Shown here piece by piece: positions 1 through 10,053 of a DNA stretch of 64,000 nt. The stretch spans positions 62,001-126,000 of the forward strand of contig NZ_ALJF01000001.1 of NCBI RefSeq assembly GCF_000300855.1, read 5' to 3'. The notes beneath the pieces were generated by a model that worked only from the letters and a program-made list of their open reading frames with translations, was not told the DNA's origin and made no database searches. This stretch comes from Agrobacterium albertimagni AOL15 (GTDB taxonomy: Bacteria > Pseudomonadota > Alphaproteobacteria > Rhizobiales > Rhizobiaceae). Made by a program: the position numbers and the translations under genes. The stretch's first letter is position 1, and each line of letters starts with the position of its first letter.

Positions 1-1131
1 CTGACGCTTCTCGAAGACTATGTCGACGAGTTCGAGGAGCTTTCCGGTGCCGGCTTCGAGATCAGCTATCTCAACGAAAACGATCGCCGCGCCAAGTCGC
101 AGGCCGACGCATCAACCGTTGGCAGCTTCGACGTCTATTATGTCGACGAAGCCAATCTGGCGCTGTTTGCCTCTTCGGGCTGGATCGTGCCGCTTGATGG
201 CTTCTACCCCGCCGAATACGACTACAACGACTTCGACGCCGGCATGCGGGCGGCAGCCACCTATGACGGCAAACAGTGGTTTGCGCCGGTTCAGGGCGGC
301 GGCGATCTGATGGTCTATCGCACCGATCTTCTCGAAAAGGCAGGCATCGAGCCTCCCAAGACCTGGGACGAATATTTCGCAGCCGTTCAGAAGCTGCATG
401 ATCCGGCAAATGGTGTCTATGGCACAGCACTTCGCGGCCAGCGCGGCTCGGGCGCCAATGTCTGGCGCTGGATGCCCTTCTTCAAGGCCAATGGTGGCGA
501 GTGGTTCAAGGACGGCAAGCCAGCCTTCAACTCGGATGCAGCCGTGAAGGCGACCGAAACCTATCTGGAACTCTTCAAATATTCGGCTCCAGGCACGCAG
601 ACCGGCTCCTGGGATGAATCGACCGGCGCCTTCCGCTCCGGCAAGGTCGCGATCATCATCGAATCCGCACCGCTTGGCGGCATGTCGGTCGACAAGGCGC
701 AAAGCCAGGTCGCAGACAAGGTCGCCTTCTCGGTTCCGCCGTCGCCGCTGCCGGGTGGCGGTTACGCCCATGGCTTTGCGATCGCCTCCAAGGCCAATGC
801 CACGGATGAGGAAAAGGCCTGCGCCGGTCTTTTCGTTGCCTGGGCAACCTCCAAGGAGCAGGAGGCCCGTCGCCTTGCCGCCGGCCAGCCGGGCGAGTTG
901 ACGCGGACCAGCACCTATCAGAGCCCGGAATATGCGACGACCTTTGGTCAGAACCTCGCCGACGCAATGGCTGCGACCGGTGAAAAGACCACCGTTACAT
1001 TCTGGCAGGATCCGCGCTGGCAGGAGCTGGGCAATCAGTGGGGCATCATGCTCGAAGAGCTGATCACCGGCAGCCGCACCGATGTCAAGGCGACGCTTGA
1101 CGAACTGGAAGCCTTCGCCGCCAAACTTTAA
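1..1131 (+). CDS. Sugar/polyol ABC transporter substrate-binding protein (5' end cut off by window)
   Basis: The reading frame is open from the first base to a TAA at 1131, so the signal peptide and N-terminus lie outside the window. The visible 376 residues look like a family 1 (CUT1) extracellular solute-binding protein: an early Phe-Asp-Val-Tyr-Tyr-Val-Asp segment, then a typical lobe with YRTDLLEKAGI and PKTWDEYFAAVQKL. It would bind a sugar or polyol in the periplasm and deliver it to the two permeases that follow. A strong stem-loop with a T-run separates it from the permease genes. The downstream polyol-type dehydrogenase suggests a sugar alcohol, but the ligand cannot be read from sequence. 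Confidence 0.9.
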   Translation: MTLLEDYVDEFEELSGAGFEISYLNENDRRAKSQADASTVGSFDVYYVDEANLALFASSGWIVPLDGFYPAEYDYNDFDAGMRAAATYDGKQWFAPVQGGGDLMVYRTDLLEKAGIEPPKTWDEYFAAVQKLHDPANGVYGTALRGQRGSGANVWRWMPFFKANGGEWFKDGKPAFNSDAAVKATETYLELFKYSAPGTQTGSWDESTGAFRSGKVAIIIESAPLGGMSVDKAQSQVADKVAFSVPPSPLPGGGYAHGFAIASKANATDEEKACAGLFVAWATSKEQEARRLAAGQPGELTRTSTYQSPEYATTFGQNLADAMAATGEKTTVTFWQDPRWQELGNQWGIMLEELITGSRTDVKATLDELEAFAAKL

Positions 1132-1152
1132 GACCCCCCAAGCAGCCAACTC

Positions 1153-1180
1153 GGGCGCGTCTTCTGGCGCGCCCCTTTTT
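1153..1180 (+). terminator. Stem-loop with T-run between binding protein and permease
   Basis: GGGCGCG (1153-1159) pairs with CGCGCCC (1168-1174) and is followed by C and five T. It lies 22 bases after the stop codon of the binding-protein gene and 20 before the permease ATG. Such a site would partly terminate transcription or protect the upstream mRNA, giving more binding protein than permease. Similar hairpins occur at 9974 and 40479. Confidence 0.7.
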
Positions 1181-1199
1181 CTTAATCAAAGGATCTGCC

Positions 1200-2063
1200 A
1201 TGCGCCGCGGACGCTCGCTGCCTTACGTCTTTCTCGGCCCACCCTTGTTCATCCTGATCGTGCTCGCCCTCGTGCCGACGATCTACGCGATCAACATATC
1301 GCTTCAGAACCGGACCCTTTCGGCACCCGAGGCAGACTATGTCTGGTTCACCAATTATCTGGCTCTCTTTTCCGATGCCCGCTTCTTGAATGCACTCTGG
1401 GTGTCATTCAAATGGGAGATCATCAGCGTCACCGCGACCATGGTGACAGGGCTCGCTCTCGGTATTGCCATGTTCGAGGCGGCAAGCCCTAGGGCGCGCA
1501 ACCTGCTTTGCGTGCTCTTCATCATTCCCGTTCTCCTGCCGCGTGTTTGTGCAGCCTTCGTCTGGAAGTTTGCCTTCCACCCGCTTTACGGCGCGCTGAC
1601 ATGGCCGGTGCGCGAGATCACCGGCGTCACGCCGGATATCCTGTCGACGCCGCTCGGTGCGCTTCTCGCCGTTGCCTTTGTCGATGTCTGGCAGTGGGGC
1701 CTGTTCTTTGCCGTGATCATCCTCAAGCTCCTGGAATCCCTGCCGCCGCAGCCTTTGGAAGCGGCGCGCATCGATCGGGCGACCCGTTTCGAGATCCATC
1801 GCTTCGTCACGCTACCCATGCTGAAAGCGCCATTGATCAGCCTGCTTCTCGTCAAGGCGATCGAGAGCCTGCGCTCCTTCGATCTCGTCTATGTGATGAC
1901 CCGCGGCGGCCCCGGCATCTCCACGGAGACGCTCGACATGTATGCCTATTCGCAGGGCTTCATCGAAGCTGGCAAGATCTCCTACGCGTCCTCCATGGCG
2001 GTCATTATGATGGTGCTGACCATCGTCACCTTCACCTTTACCTGGAAGAGGCTGAACCGATGA
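1200..2063 (+). CDS. CUT1 sugar ABC transporter permease (MalF/UgpA type)
   Basis: A 287-residue membrane protein of the binding-protein-dependent transport permease family. TM1 starts at about residue 10 (YVFLGPPLFILIVLAL). The EAA loop with its conserved Gly is at about residues 180-200 (EAARIDRATRFEIHRFVTLP), where the ATPase docks. The ATG at 1200 follows AAAGGATCTGCC. The stop overlaps the next permease by ATGA (2060-2063), indicating translational coupling. It forms the heterodimeric channel with the next gene product and works with the upstream binding protein and the ATPase at 3932. Confidence 0.93.
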   Translation: MRRGRSLPYVFLGPPLFILIVLALVPTIYAINISLQNRTLSAPEADYVWFTNYLALFSDARFLNALWVSFKWEIISVTATMVTGLALGIAMFEAASPRARNLLCVLFIIPVLLPRVCAAFVWKFAFHPLYGALTWPVREITGVTPDILSTPLGALLAVAFVDVWQWGLFFAVIILKLLESLPPQPLEAARIDRATRFEIHRFVTLPMLKAPLISLLLVKAIESLRSFDLVYVMTRGGPGISTETLDMYAYSQGFIEAGKISYASSMAVIMMVLTIVTFTFTWKRLNR

Positions 2064-2878
2064 AGTTCTCGACCCTTCTGCTCAGGCTGCTTCTGGTTCT
2101 GGCCGCATCGCTCGTCGTGCTGCCGCTCCTGTGGACCTTGCTCAACGCCTTCAAGACCAATGCCGACCTCCTGGTCTCGACGCCGAAGCTGTTCTTTCAG
2201 CCGGTGTGGGACAATATGGCTTACGTGCTGAACCGCCGATCAGTCGCCCGTGCTCTCGTCAATTCGCTGATCATCTGCTCGAGTGCGGTTGTGCTCGGCG
2301 CCGTGATCGGTGTTCCCGCCGCCTATGTCATCGCCCGCTTCAAGAACCGGATCACCGCCGAAGCGCAGTTCTTCGTCCTGTCGCTGCGCTTCCTGCCGCC
2401 GGTTGCGATTGCCATTCCCATGCTGGTCATCTGGCTTGGGCTCGATCTCTACGATACCCGCCTGTCGCTGATCGTGACCTATCTGATCGTGACGGCCTCG
2501 ATCACCATCTGGCTGTCGGTGCCGGCGTTTGAACGGGTCAGCCTGCATGTGGAAGAGGCCGCCCGCGTCGATGGCCTGGGTCCTTACGCCACCTTCTTCC
2601 GGATCGCGCTTCCCATTGCGCGCTTCCAGGTCTTCGGCGCCATCGCCTTTTCATTCGTGCTCGTCTGGAATGAGTTCCTGCTCGCGATGATGCTCACGAC
2701 CTCAAAGGCCAAGACCTTGCCGATCATTGCCTCGGAGATGTCGCAGCTCGGCATGAACGTGCCCTGGGGCATCTTGAACGCCGCCGTCGTCCTATTGTCC
2801 CTGCCACCCCTGATCCTGCTCGGGGTCCTGGCCGGTGGTCTCAATGCCGCATTTTCCAAGAAATCCGATCAAGGTTGA
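2060..2878 (+). CDS. CUT1 sugar ABC transporter permease (MalG/UgpE type)
   Basis: A 272-residue inner-membrane permease starting [11 protein letters not shown], with the EAA loop at about residues 165-185 ([21 protein letters not shown]). The ATG at 2060 overlaps the stop of the preceding permease. The frame stays open upstream to 1508, but that part is out-of-frame sequence within the first permease, so 2060 is preferred. It is the second half of the channel; the dehydrogenase gene begins 8 bases after its stop, so the operon continues. Confidence 0.93.
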   Translation: MKFSTLLLRLLLVLAASLVVLPLLWTLLNAFKTNADLLVSTPKLFFQPVWDNMAYVLNRRSVARALVNSLIICSSAVVLGAVIGVPAAYVIARFKNRITAEAQFFVLSLRFLPPVAIAIPMLVIWLGLDLYDTRLSLIVTYLIVTASITIWLSVPAFERVSLHVEEAARVDGLGPYATFFRIALPIARFQVFGAIAFSFVLVWNEFLLAMMLTTSKAKTLPIIASEMSQLGMNVPWGILNAAVVLLSLPPLILLGVLAGGLNAAFSKKSDQG

Positions 2879-2885
2879 TAATCCT

Positions 2886-3932
2886 ATGAAAGCACTTGTC
2901 CTCGAGCGTGTCGGCGAACTCTCACTGCGCGACATCGATCTACCCCAGGAGATGGGCCCGGACGACGTCCGCATTCGCATCCACACCGTTGGTGTCTGCG
3001 GCAGCGACGTCCATTACTACACTCACGGCCGCATTGGTGATTTCATCGTCAACGAGCCCATGGTGCTCGGCCATGAGGCGGCTGGAACGGTCACAGAAGT
3101 CGGCACCAATGTCACCCATCTGAAACCCGGTGACCGTGTCTGCATGGAGCCGGGCATTCCCGACCCAAAATCACGCGCCTCGCGGCTTGGCCTCTACAAT
3201 GTCGATCCGGCCGTGACGTTCTGGGCAACGCCCCCGGTGCATGGGGTGCTGACACCTGAGACGGTGCATCCGGCAAGCTTCACCTACAAGCTGCCGGACA
3301 ACGTCTCCTTCGCGGAAGGCGCGATGGTCGAGCCCTTCGCGGTTGGCATGCAGGCCGCAGCCCGGGCGAAAATCACGCCGGGCGACACAGCCGTGGTGAC
3401 CGGCTGCGGCACAATCGGCATCATGGTGGCGCTTGCGGCTCTTGCAGGTGGCTGCTCGCGCGTGCTCATTTCGGATCTCTCCGAAACCAAGCTGAAGCTT
3501 GCCGAAAGCTATGACGGCATCACCGGGGTCAACCTCAGGCAGGTGGACCTCGTCGAAACGGTCAACAAGGAAACGGACGGCTGGGGTGCGGATATCGTCT
3601 TTGAATGCTCGGGGGCGGCTGGCGCCATAAAAGACCTGTTCAAACTGGTTCGACCGGGCGGCACGGTGGTGCTTGTCGGCCTGCCGCCCGAACCCGTGGC
3701 CGTTGATCTTGCGGCCGCATGCTTTCGCGAATGCCGCATCGAGACCGTCTTCCGCTACGCCAATGTCTTCGACCGGGCGCTGGCCTTGATCGCCGCCGGC
3801 AAGGTTGATCTCAAGCCTCTGGTATCCGGCACCTACGGGTTCGAGCAGTCGATTGAAGCCTTTGAGCGCGCAGCAGAAGGTCGGCCAGAAGATGTGAAGT
3901 TGCAGATCATCGTGGACGGGGAGGGCAAGTGA
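2886..3932 (+). CDS. Zinc-type medium-chain alcohol dehydrogenase (xylitol/sorbitol dehydrogenase-like)
   Basis: A 348-residue MDR-family NAD(P)-dependent polyol dehydrogenase. Catalytic zinc ligands are visible: Cys in [10 protein letters not shown] (about residue 39), the His-Glu pair in LGHEAAG (about 64-65) and a Glu in MVEPFAVG. The Rossmann fold is at about residues 165-190, with a GCGTIG turn. GSDVHYY is characteristic of the sorbitol/xylitol dehydrogenase branch. It would oxidise a polyol imported by the transporter encoded around it to the corresponding ketose. The start at 2886 gives the usual [11 protein letters not shown]-terminus. The structural-zinc cysteine cluster of some family members is not evident. 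The exact substrate is unknown. Confidence 0.85.
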   Translation: MKALVLERVGELSLRDIDLPQEMGPDDVRIRIHTVGVCGSDVHYYTHGRIGDFIVNEPMVLGHEAAGTVTEVGTNVTHLKPGDRVCMEPGIPDPKSRASRLGLYNVDPAVTFWATPPVHGVLTPETVHPASFTYKLPDNVSFAEGAMVEPFAVGMQAAARAKITPGDTAVVTGCGTIGIMVALAALAGGCSRVLISDLSETKLKLAESYDGITGVNLRQVDLVETVNKETDGWGADIVFECSGAAGAIKDLFKLVRPGGTVVLVGLPPEPVAVDLAAACFRECRIETVFRYANVFDRALALIAAGKVDLKPLVSGTYGFEQSIEAFERAAEGRPEDVKLQIIVDGEGK

Positions 3933-4981
3933 TGGCTACTGTCGAATGCCGGGCTATCCGCAAGGTCTATGGCGCGCTGGAAGTCATGCGCGACTTCGAT
4001 CTGAAGATTGATGATCATGAATTCGTCGTCTTCCTCGGCCCATCCGGCTGCGGAAAGTCCACCATGCTGCGCATGATTGCCGGCCTCGAAGACATCTCCG
4101 GCGGTGATCTCTTCATCGGTGGCGAGCGGATGAATGACCGCGATCCGGGCGACCGCGGTATTGCCATGGTCTTCCAGAACTATGCGCTTTATCCCCACAT
4201 GACCGTGCGTGAGAACATCACCTTTGGGCTCGAGCGGGCAGGCACGCCCAAGGCTGCCATCGAGGAGCGCTTGGCACCGGTGGTCGAGGCACTCGGTCTT
4301 GGCATTTACCTCACCCGCAAGCCGACGGAACTGTCGGGCGGCCAGCAACAGCGGGTGGCGATCGCGCGTGCCATGATCAAGACACCTGAGGTCTTTCTGT
4401 TCGACGAGCCTCTCTCCAATCTCGATGCGAAACTGCGCGGCAGCCTGCGCGTCGAGATTGCCAGGCTGCACCGCGATCTGAAGACGACCAGCATCTATGT
4501 CACCCATGATCAGCTTGAGGCGATGACGCTTGCCGACCGGATCGTCCTGATGAAGGACGGCAGGATCGAACAGATGGGAACGCCGGAAGAAATCTACCAG
4601 AAGCCGGCCACTGTGTTTGCGGCCGGTTTCATCGGCACGCCGAACATGAACTTCCTGACGCTCGACATGGCGGGCGAGGATCTCGTGGACAGCCATATCG
4701 CCCTGCCAACACCTTTTCCGATCAAGACGGGCCCGGTCACCGTCGGCATCAGACCCGGGGCACTTCGTCTGAGCACGGACCAGGGTGCGATCCGGGGTCG
4801 GATCGAGCGCAATGAGTTTCACGGCGAAACGCGGCTCTTGACGCTGCGAATGGGTCAGAACGAAATCTGCGTTTCCGTTCCAGCCTCGCTCCGCGTTGCC
4901 GAAGGGGAGTTGCTTGGCTTCGATGTGGCCCCTGAGGATCTGCATCTCTTCGATCCCAAGACCCAGAGCCGCCTCGGCTAG
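3932..4981 (+). CDS. Sugar ABC transporter ATP-binding protein (MalK/UgpC family)
   Basis: About 349 residues. The ABC ATPase domain has Walker [10 protein letters not shown] (about residues 38-46), Q-loop [12 protein letters not shown], signature [14 protein letters not shown], Walker [17 protein letters not shown] and the H-loop [10 protein letters not shown]-terminal TOBE/OB regulatory region typical of MalK-type proteins follows. The ATG at 3932 overlaps the dehydrogenase stop (TGATG); an in-frame GTG at 3929 is an alternative. It energises the importer whose permeases are at 1200 and 2060. As the last gene of the operon it is followed by a 214-base gap with no clear terminator. Confidence 0.92.
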   Translation: MATVECRAIRKVYGALEVMRDFDLKIDDHEFVVFLGPSGCGKSTMLRMIAGLEDISGGDLFIGGERMNDRDPGDRGIAMVFQNYALYPHMTVRENITFGLERAGTPKAAIEERLAPVVEALGLGIYLTRKPTELSGGQQQRVAIARAMIKTPEVFLFDEPLSNLDAKLRGSLRVEIARLHRDLKTTSIYVTHDQLEAMTLADRIVLMKDGRIEQMGTPEEIYQKPATVFAAGFIGTPNMNFLTLDMAGEDLVDSHIALPTPFPIKTGPVTVGIRPGALRLSTDQGAIRGRIERNEFHGETRLLTLRMGQNEICVSVPASLRVAEGELLGFDVAPEDLHLFDPKTQSRLG

Positions 4982-5195
4982 GGTAGGCGCGCACCCGGTG
5001 GCCGGCAAACGAGCAGAGCGGGAGAGGGCTGTCGCTTGCTCGTGCCCCACCCTTCGCCATTGTTCTGGTGAGCGACAGACGACGTCCATCTTAAGGCCGC
5101 GGTCAGCCAGTCATCAAAGAGGCCGGTGCAGAGGTCAAACTGGAAGCCTTCCCTTGCTCACGTCACAGCACCTGACGATTGCGGTCGGATCCGCC

Positions 5196-6095
5196 TTAAT
5201 GTGACAGCAATGGACCAGTCACACTGGCATACATACCACTCGTGCGGAAATCGCTTGGATTGGTCCCGTAAACTCGGCGAAAGACCTTTGAAAAGTAGTT
5301 GGCATCGGAAAAACCGCAGAGCGCTGCCACCTCCTTGATCGGCATGTCGGCTGTCTTCGTCAGGAGCTTTGCCGCCCGGCGCAGGCGTTTGTGTAGCACG
5401 AACTCGGCCGGCGGCTGGCCTTCGCTTGCGGCAAAGATGCGCGAGAAATGCGCCCGGCTGAGGCCGGCAACATCTGCAAGGTCATCGACCGACAGCCGCT
5501 GATCGAGATGCGCCTCGATGTGGCTCAGCACATGCTGCAAGGCGCGATACTCCTGGCTGATGGTTGGGTGGGACCCGAAGACATCGTCGTAAAGCGTCAT
5601 GGCGGCCTCATAGGCAATCGCAGAGGCGGCCCCCGGCGTCTTGCCGGCAACCACCAGCCGGTGGCAGCAGTGGGCGAGCTGGTCGATGGTCTCCTTCTCG
5701 AGCCGAAAGACGGGACCGGTAATGCCGAGGATCAGCCGATGGATGCGAAGCGCTTCTTCACCGTTCATCGAGATCCAGAAGAACTCCCAGTGATCGTCCT
5801 TGTCCAGCCAGTAGCGGTGGTTATGGGGGATGAGCAATAGCAGGGTTTCACCCGGCCTGACCTGCATCGTCCGGTTTTCGTAGCGCAGATTGCCGCGCCC
5901 GCTGATCGAGTGCTGTAGCACGGTGAAGGGAGCTGCGCCGCGCTTGCGGCCATCCCAGTCATAATCCGTGCCACGTCGTACTTCATAGCCGCTGCTGGTC
6001 GGCATCGCATGTAGGGTCATGCGTCCACGCGGCAGCGACACGCTTCTTGCCACAGGGCCCTGATCGATCAGATCTTGCAGCACAAAATTACCCAT
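5196..6095 (-). CDS. agpT: AraC-family transcriptional activator of the alpha-galactoside locus
   Basis: 299 residues with an N-terminal cupin-like sugar-sensing half (residues about 10-170) and a C-terminal AraC double helix-turn-helix (about 190-290; SVDDLADVAGLSRAHFSRIF, then IKEVAALCGFSDANYFSKVF and the family end motif RRVYGTNPSDFR). It is transcribed divergently from agaL1, 200 bases away, as reported for agpT in S. meliloti, where it is needed for induction by alpha-galactosides. The symbol rests on synteny plus family. Two direct repeats GCATAATCC in the shared leader are candidate half-sites; one lies in its own ribosome-binding region, which would allow autoregulation. Confidence 0.85.
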   Translation of the reverse strand: MGNFVLQDLIDQGPVARSVSLPRGRMTLHAMPTSSGYEVRRGTDYDWDGRKRGAAPFTVLQHSISGRGNLRYENRTMQVRPGETLLLLIPHNHRYWLDKDDHWEFFWISMNGEEALRIHRLILGITGPVFRLEKETIDQLAHCCHRLVVAGKTPGAASAIAYEAAMTLYDDVFGSHPTISQEYRALQHVLSHIEAHLDQRLSVDDLADVAGLSRAHFSRIFAASEGQPPAEFVLHKRLRRAAKLLTKTADMPIKEVAALCGFSDANYFSKVFRRVYGTNPSDFRTSGMYASVTGPLLSH

Positions 6096-6099
6096 AAAA

Positions 6100-6143
6100 G
6101 CATAATCCTTCTCTGGCTCGCGGTTCGATTATACGCATAATCC
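6100..6143. promoter_or_regulatory. Direct repeats GCATAATCC in the agpT-agaL1 intergenic region
   Basis: The 9-mer GCATAATCC occurs at 6100-6108 and again at 6135-6143, 35 bases apart start to start, in the only intergenic region shared by the AraC regulator and the agaL1 operon. AraC proteins commonly bind direct repeats, so these are candidate binding sites. That they are the AgpT operator is inference. Confidence 0.45.
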
Positions 6144-6295
6144 GAATTCGAGGAGAAGCTTGCTGGCAGACCAAGAGGAAAAGCCCCAGCTAAATCGTTC
6201 TTATTTATGGATTTTGCGGTTGTGACCGTTGCCGTCGCCGTGTCTTGGACGACACGGCAGGATCGAGGTCGGCTGCCGCCAGGAGGGTGCAGGAT

Positions 6296-7762
6296 ATGAG
6301 TTTCAAAATCACTATCATCGGTGCAGGAAGCGTCGGCTTCACCAAAAAATTGTTCACCGACATTCTGTGTGTGCCGGAGTTTCGCAATATCGAGGTCGCC
6401 CTGACGGATGTCAGCGAGCACAATCTCGGCATGATCCGCGAGATCCTCGAGACCGTCGTCGAAGCCAACAATCTGCCGACCAAAGTCACCGCAACCACGG
6501 ATCGCCGACGGGCACTCGAGGGCGCTCGATATGTCATCAGCTGCGTTCGTGTGGGTGGTCTGGAAGCCTATGCAGACGACATCGCCATACCGCTCAAATA
6601 CGGGATCGACCAATGCGTGGGTGACACCATCTGTGCCGGCGGCATTCTCTATGGTCAACGCAATATCCCGGTGATCCTTGATTTCTGCAAGGACATCCGC
6701 GAGGTCTGCGCCCCGGACGTGAAGTTCCTCAATTACGCCAACCCGATGGCGATGAACACCTGGGCCGCCATCGAATATGGCAAGGTCGATACGATCGGAC
6801 TTTGCCACGGCGTGCAGCACGGCGCCGAACAGATCGCGGAAGTTCTGGGGGCAAATTCGGTCGATGAGCTCGACTATATCTGCTCCGGCATCAACCATCA
6901 GACTTGGTTCGTTGATCTACGGCTCAATGGCCGGAAGATCGGCAAGGACGAATTGGTTGCCGCCTTCGAGGCTCACCCGGTCTATTCCCAACAGGAAAAG
7001 CTTCGCATCGACGTCTTGAAGCGGTTCGGGGTGTATTCGACCGAGAGCAATGGCCACCTGTCGGAGTATCTGCCGTGGTACCGGAAGCGTCCGGAGGAAA
7101 TCAGCCGCTGGATCGACATGTCAGACTGGATTCATGGCGAAACGGGCGGCTATCTGCGCCATTCGACCGAGACCCGCAACTGGTTCGAGACAGAATTCCC
7201 GCATTTCCTGGAGACAGCCGCAAAGCCGATCGATCCGGCGCGTCGTTCGAACGAACATGCAAGCCACATCCTGGAGGCGCTCGAAACAGGGCGCGTCTAT
7301 CGTGGACACTTCAACGTCAAGAACAACGGCGTGATTTCCAATCTTCCGGCGGATGCGATCATCGAGTCGCCCGGCTTCGTTGATCGCTTCGGCATCAACA
7401 TGGTCTCAGGCATCACGATCCCGGAAGCCTGTGCCGCAACCTGCATGGCTTCAATCAATGTACAGCGCATGTCGGTTCATGCCGCGGTGACCGGCGACAT
7501 CGATCTTCTGAAGCTCGCGGTACTGCATGATCCGCTCGTCGGTGCAGTCGCAACGCCGGAAGAGGTTTGGCAGATGGTCGACGAGATGGTGGTCGCGCAG
7601 GCTCGCTGGCTTCCACAATACGCTGATGCAGTTCCTGCCGCCCGCGAGCGATTGAAGACATCGGCGGTCAAGACACGCGAATGGGCGGGTGCTGCCCGCC
7701 GCGACGTGCGCTCCATCGAGGAATTGAGAGCCGAGAAGGCAGGCATGAAGAAGGCCGGTTGA
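6296..7762 (+). CDS. agaL1: GH4 alpha-galactosidase (AgaL1-like)
   Basis: 488 residues of glycoside hydrolase family 4, cytoplasmic enzymes that need NAD+ and Mn2+. The N-terminal dinucleotide fold has GAGSVGF at residues 10-15. The metal ligands expected in GH4 are visible as Cys170 (GLCHGVQ) and His201 (GINH), preceded by the NPMAMNTW motif. The start at 6296 is preceded by GGAGGGTGCAGGAT; the longer frame from 6245 has no better start. It opens the agp operon and should hydrolyse imported melibiose or raffinose-type sugars. It differs clearly from the second GH4 at 13897, so the two may prefer different alpha-linked substrates. Confidence 0.88.
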   Translation: MSFKITIIGAGSVGFTKKLFTDILCVPEFRNIEVALTDVSEHNLGMIREILETVVEANNLPTKVTATTDRRRALEGARYVISCVRVGGLEAYADDIAIPLKYGIDQCVGDTICAGGILYGQRNIPVILDFCKDIREVCAPDVKFLNYANPMAMNTWAAIEYGKVDTIGLCHGVQHGAEQIAEVLGANSVDELDYICSGINHQTWFVDLRLNGRKIGKDELVAAFEAHPVYSQQEKLRIDVLKRFGVYSTESNGHLSEYLPWYRKRPEEISRWIDMSDWIHGETGGYLRHSTETRNWFETEFPHFLETAAKPIDPARRSNEHASHILEALETGRVYRGHFNVKNNGVISNLPADAIIESPGFVDRFGINMVSGITIPEACAATCMASINVQRMSVHAAVTGDIDLLKLAVLHDPLVGAVATPEEVWQMVDEMVVAQARWLPQYADAVPAARERLKTSAVKTREWAGAARRDVRSIEELRAEKAGMKKAG

Positions 7763-7866
7763 TACCACTGAATGAGGTGGCGGCGGAGTGGGAGTTCCGT
7801 CGTCGCTTTCGTCATCATCGAGGAACAGCACGCGCCATGCGCGCGGCCAGAGGGAGGAATGAGACG

Positions 7867-9951
7867 ATGCCATATACCCGCCGATTGACCAGTATCACGC
7901 TATTGAGCATGGGCGTGTCTGCACTCGCGCTCAGCGCAAATGCATTCGAGACGACGACACCGCCGGTGCCGCCGGAATTTCCGGCCGAAGCCAAGGTTAC
8001 CTATGTGCCGCGCGATTCCATCCTGGAATTCAAGGCGCTGGACAGCTACAGCCAGCCCGACTGGGTGGCCAAGTTCGAAGAGGCCGGCAAATTGCCGCCA
8101 CTGAAAGAACGCCTGCCTGAAGAACCGCTGGTCTACAAGACCGGCAACATGCCGGATGGCATTGGTGTCTATGGCGACACTCTTCGCCATGTGGTTGGCG
8201 GGCGGCCGGAGGGCTGGAATTACATCGCCGGCCAGAGCCAGGGCTGGGGCGGCATTGATATCGCGCTTTCAGAATGCCTGACGCGCACCGCGCCGCTCTT
8301 CCAGGTCGAGGCAGATGAGACCGAACCACTCCCCAATCTCGCCAAGAGCTGGGAATGGTCAGAGGATGGTCACAAGCTGACCATGCATCTGGTCAAGGGC
8401 GCCAAGTGGTCGGATGGCGAAGCCTTCAACGCCGATGACGTCATGTTCTACTGGGAAGATGCCGTTCTTGACCCCCAGGTCTCGCCGCTTGGCGGCGGCG
8501 CGTCACCTGAAGCCTTCGGCGAGGGCACGACGCTCGCCAAGATCGATGATTACACGGTCGAATGGACCTTCAAGACGGCCTTTCCCAAGCAGTATCTCTA
8601 TTCGATGGCCTATCCGAATTTCTGCCCGGGCCCGTCCCACATGCTGAAACCGGTACATCCGAAATATTCCGACAACACCTATAACCAGTTCAAGAATGCC
8701 TTCCCGCCGGAATACATGAACATGCCGGTCATGGGAGCCTGGGTGCCGGTTGAATATCGTCCTGATGACATCATCGTGCTGCGTCGCAATCCTTTCTACT
8801 GGAAGGTCGACGAGGAAGGGCATCAGCTGCCCTATATCAACGAGCTGCACTACAAGCTTTCGACATGGGCCGATCGCGATGTGCAGGCCGTGGCCGGATC
8901 TGGCGATCTTTCCAATCTCGAGCAGCCGGAGAACTTCGTCGCATCCCTGAAGCGCGCTGCCGATCCAGACGCACCGGCGCGTCTTGCCTTCGGGCCACGC
9001 CTGATCGGCTACAACCTGCTCATGAACTTCTCCGGTAATGGCTGGGGCAATCCGGACGAACGCGAGCAAGCGGTGCGTGAGCTCAATCGCAACCACAAAT
9101 TCCGCCAGGCGGTGACCTCGGCACTCGATCGCAAGGCGATCGGCGACAGTCTGGTAAAGGGCCCCTTTACGGCGATCTATCCAGGCGGACTTTCGTCGGG
9201 CACGAGCTTTTACGATCGCGCTTCCACCGTCTATTACCCATTTGACCTAGAGGCCGCGAAGGCGGCTTTGAAAGAGATTGGCCTCGAAGACACCGACAAT
9301 GACGGCTTCGTCAATTTCCCAGCCGGCACTGCTGGCGGAAAGAATGTCGAGATCGTTGTTCTGGTCAACAACGGCTACACCACGGACAAGAGCCTTGCCG
9401 AAGGTCTGGTCGGGCAGATGGCGAAGCTCGGCATTCGCCTGGTGATCAATGCGCTTGATTCCAACCAGCGCGATTCAGCGCATTATTCGGGCCGCTTCGA
9501 CTGGGCTGTGCGCCGCAACTCGACCGAATTGTCCTCCGTTGTACAGAATACGGAGCAATTGGCACCGGTTGGTCCGCGCACCAGCTGGAACCACCGTGCG
9601 CCGGAGGGCAAGGAGCTCGACATCATGCCCTTCGAGAAGGAGATGGCAGAGGTCGTCAATCGCTTCATCGGCTCCCAGGACAATGCCGAGAAGGCAGCGC
9701 TGATGAAGGACTACCAGAAGCTCTATACCGAGAACCTCTATACGATCGGTCTCACAGAGTATCCGGGCGCCCTGATCATCAACAAGCGGTTCTCCAATGT
9801 GCCGGCCGGAACCCCGATCTACATGTTCAACTGGGCGGAAGATTCCATCATTCGCGAGCGCATGTATGTCTCGGCTGACAAGCAGGGCAATTATGAACTC
9901 TTTTCCGAACAGCTGCCCGGAAAGCCGGGTGATGGTGGTCCGATCAACTAG
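7867..9951 (+). CDS. agpA: Alpha-galactoside ABC transporter periplasmic binding protein
   Basis: 694 residues of the family 5 (peptide/nickel/oligosaccharide) solute-binding proteins. A signal peptide is visible (MPYTRRLTSITLLSMGVSA, with ANA before the mature start). The family-typical GWNY, LAKSWEWSEDG and LVKGAKWSDGEAFNADDVMFY-type stretches follow. The start at 7867 has a strong ribosome site (GGGAGGAATGAG). In S. meliloti AgpA binds melibiose, raffinose and related galactosides although its family is mostly peptide binding; the same role is inferred from the flanking GH4 enzymes and AraC gene. A large perfect hairpin follows the stop codon. Confidence 0.9.
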   Translation: MPYTRRLTSITLLSMGVSALALSANAFETTTPPVPPEFPAEAKVTYVPRDSILEFKALDSYSQPDWVAKFEEAGKLPPLKERLPEEPLVYKTGNMPDGIGVYGDTLRHVVGGRPEGWNYIAGQSQGWGGIDIALSECLTRTAPLFQVEADETEPLPNLAKSWEWSEDGHKLTMHLVKGAKWSDGEAFNADDVMFYWEDAVLDPQVSPLGGGASPEAFGEGTTLAKIDDYTVEWTFKTAFPKQYLYSMAYPNFCPGPSHMLKPVHPKYSDNTYNQFKNAFPPEYMNMPVMGAWVPVEYRPDDIIVLRRNPFYWKVDEEGHQLPYINELHYKLSTWADRDVQAVAGSGDLSNLEQPENFVASLKRAADPDAPARLAFGPRLIGYNLLMNFSGNGWGNPDEREQAVRELNRNHKFRQAVTSALDRKAIGDSLVKGPFTAIYPGGLSSGTSFYDRASTVYYPFDLEAAKAALKEIGLEDTDNDGFVNFPAGTAGGKNVEIVVLVNNGYTTDKSLAEGLVGQMAKLGIRLVINALDSNQRDSAHYSGRFDWAVRRNSTELSSVVQNTEQLAPVGPRTSWNHRAPEGKELDIMPFEKEMAEVVNRFIGSQDNAEKAALMKDYQKLYTENLYTIGLTEYPGALIINKRFSNVPAGTPIYMFNWAEDSIIRERMYVSADKQGNYELFSEQLPGKPGDGGPIN

Positions 9952-9973
9952 GTTTCCTCCCAAAAGAACCATA

Positions 9974-9998
9974 CCGGCCGCGCGGGCAGCGCGGCCGG
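9974..9998 (+). promoter_or_regulatory. Perfect GC-rich hairpin between agpA and agpB
   Basis: CCGGCCGCGC (9974-9983), a 5-base loop and GCGCGGCCGG (9989-9998) form a perfect 10-base-pair stem 22 bases after the agpA stop. There is no T-run, so mRNA stabilisation or attenuation is more likely than full termination. This would keep binding-protein message in excess over permease message. Confidence 0.6.
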
Positions 9999-10053
9999 AC
10001 CGAACGACCAGACGGCCAAAGGCTTGCGTCCTTCGCAACGGAGTGAGTATGAG

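Noticed and set aside
112..1149. 345-codon open frame antisense to the first binding-protein gene
   Set aside because: It is fully opposite a clear solute-binding protein; long antisense frames are expected in GC-rich codon-biased DNA.
3833..5089. 418-codon antisense frame over the MalK-type ATPase
   Set aside because: The sense strand has all ABC ATPase motifs; the antisense product has no domain logic.
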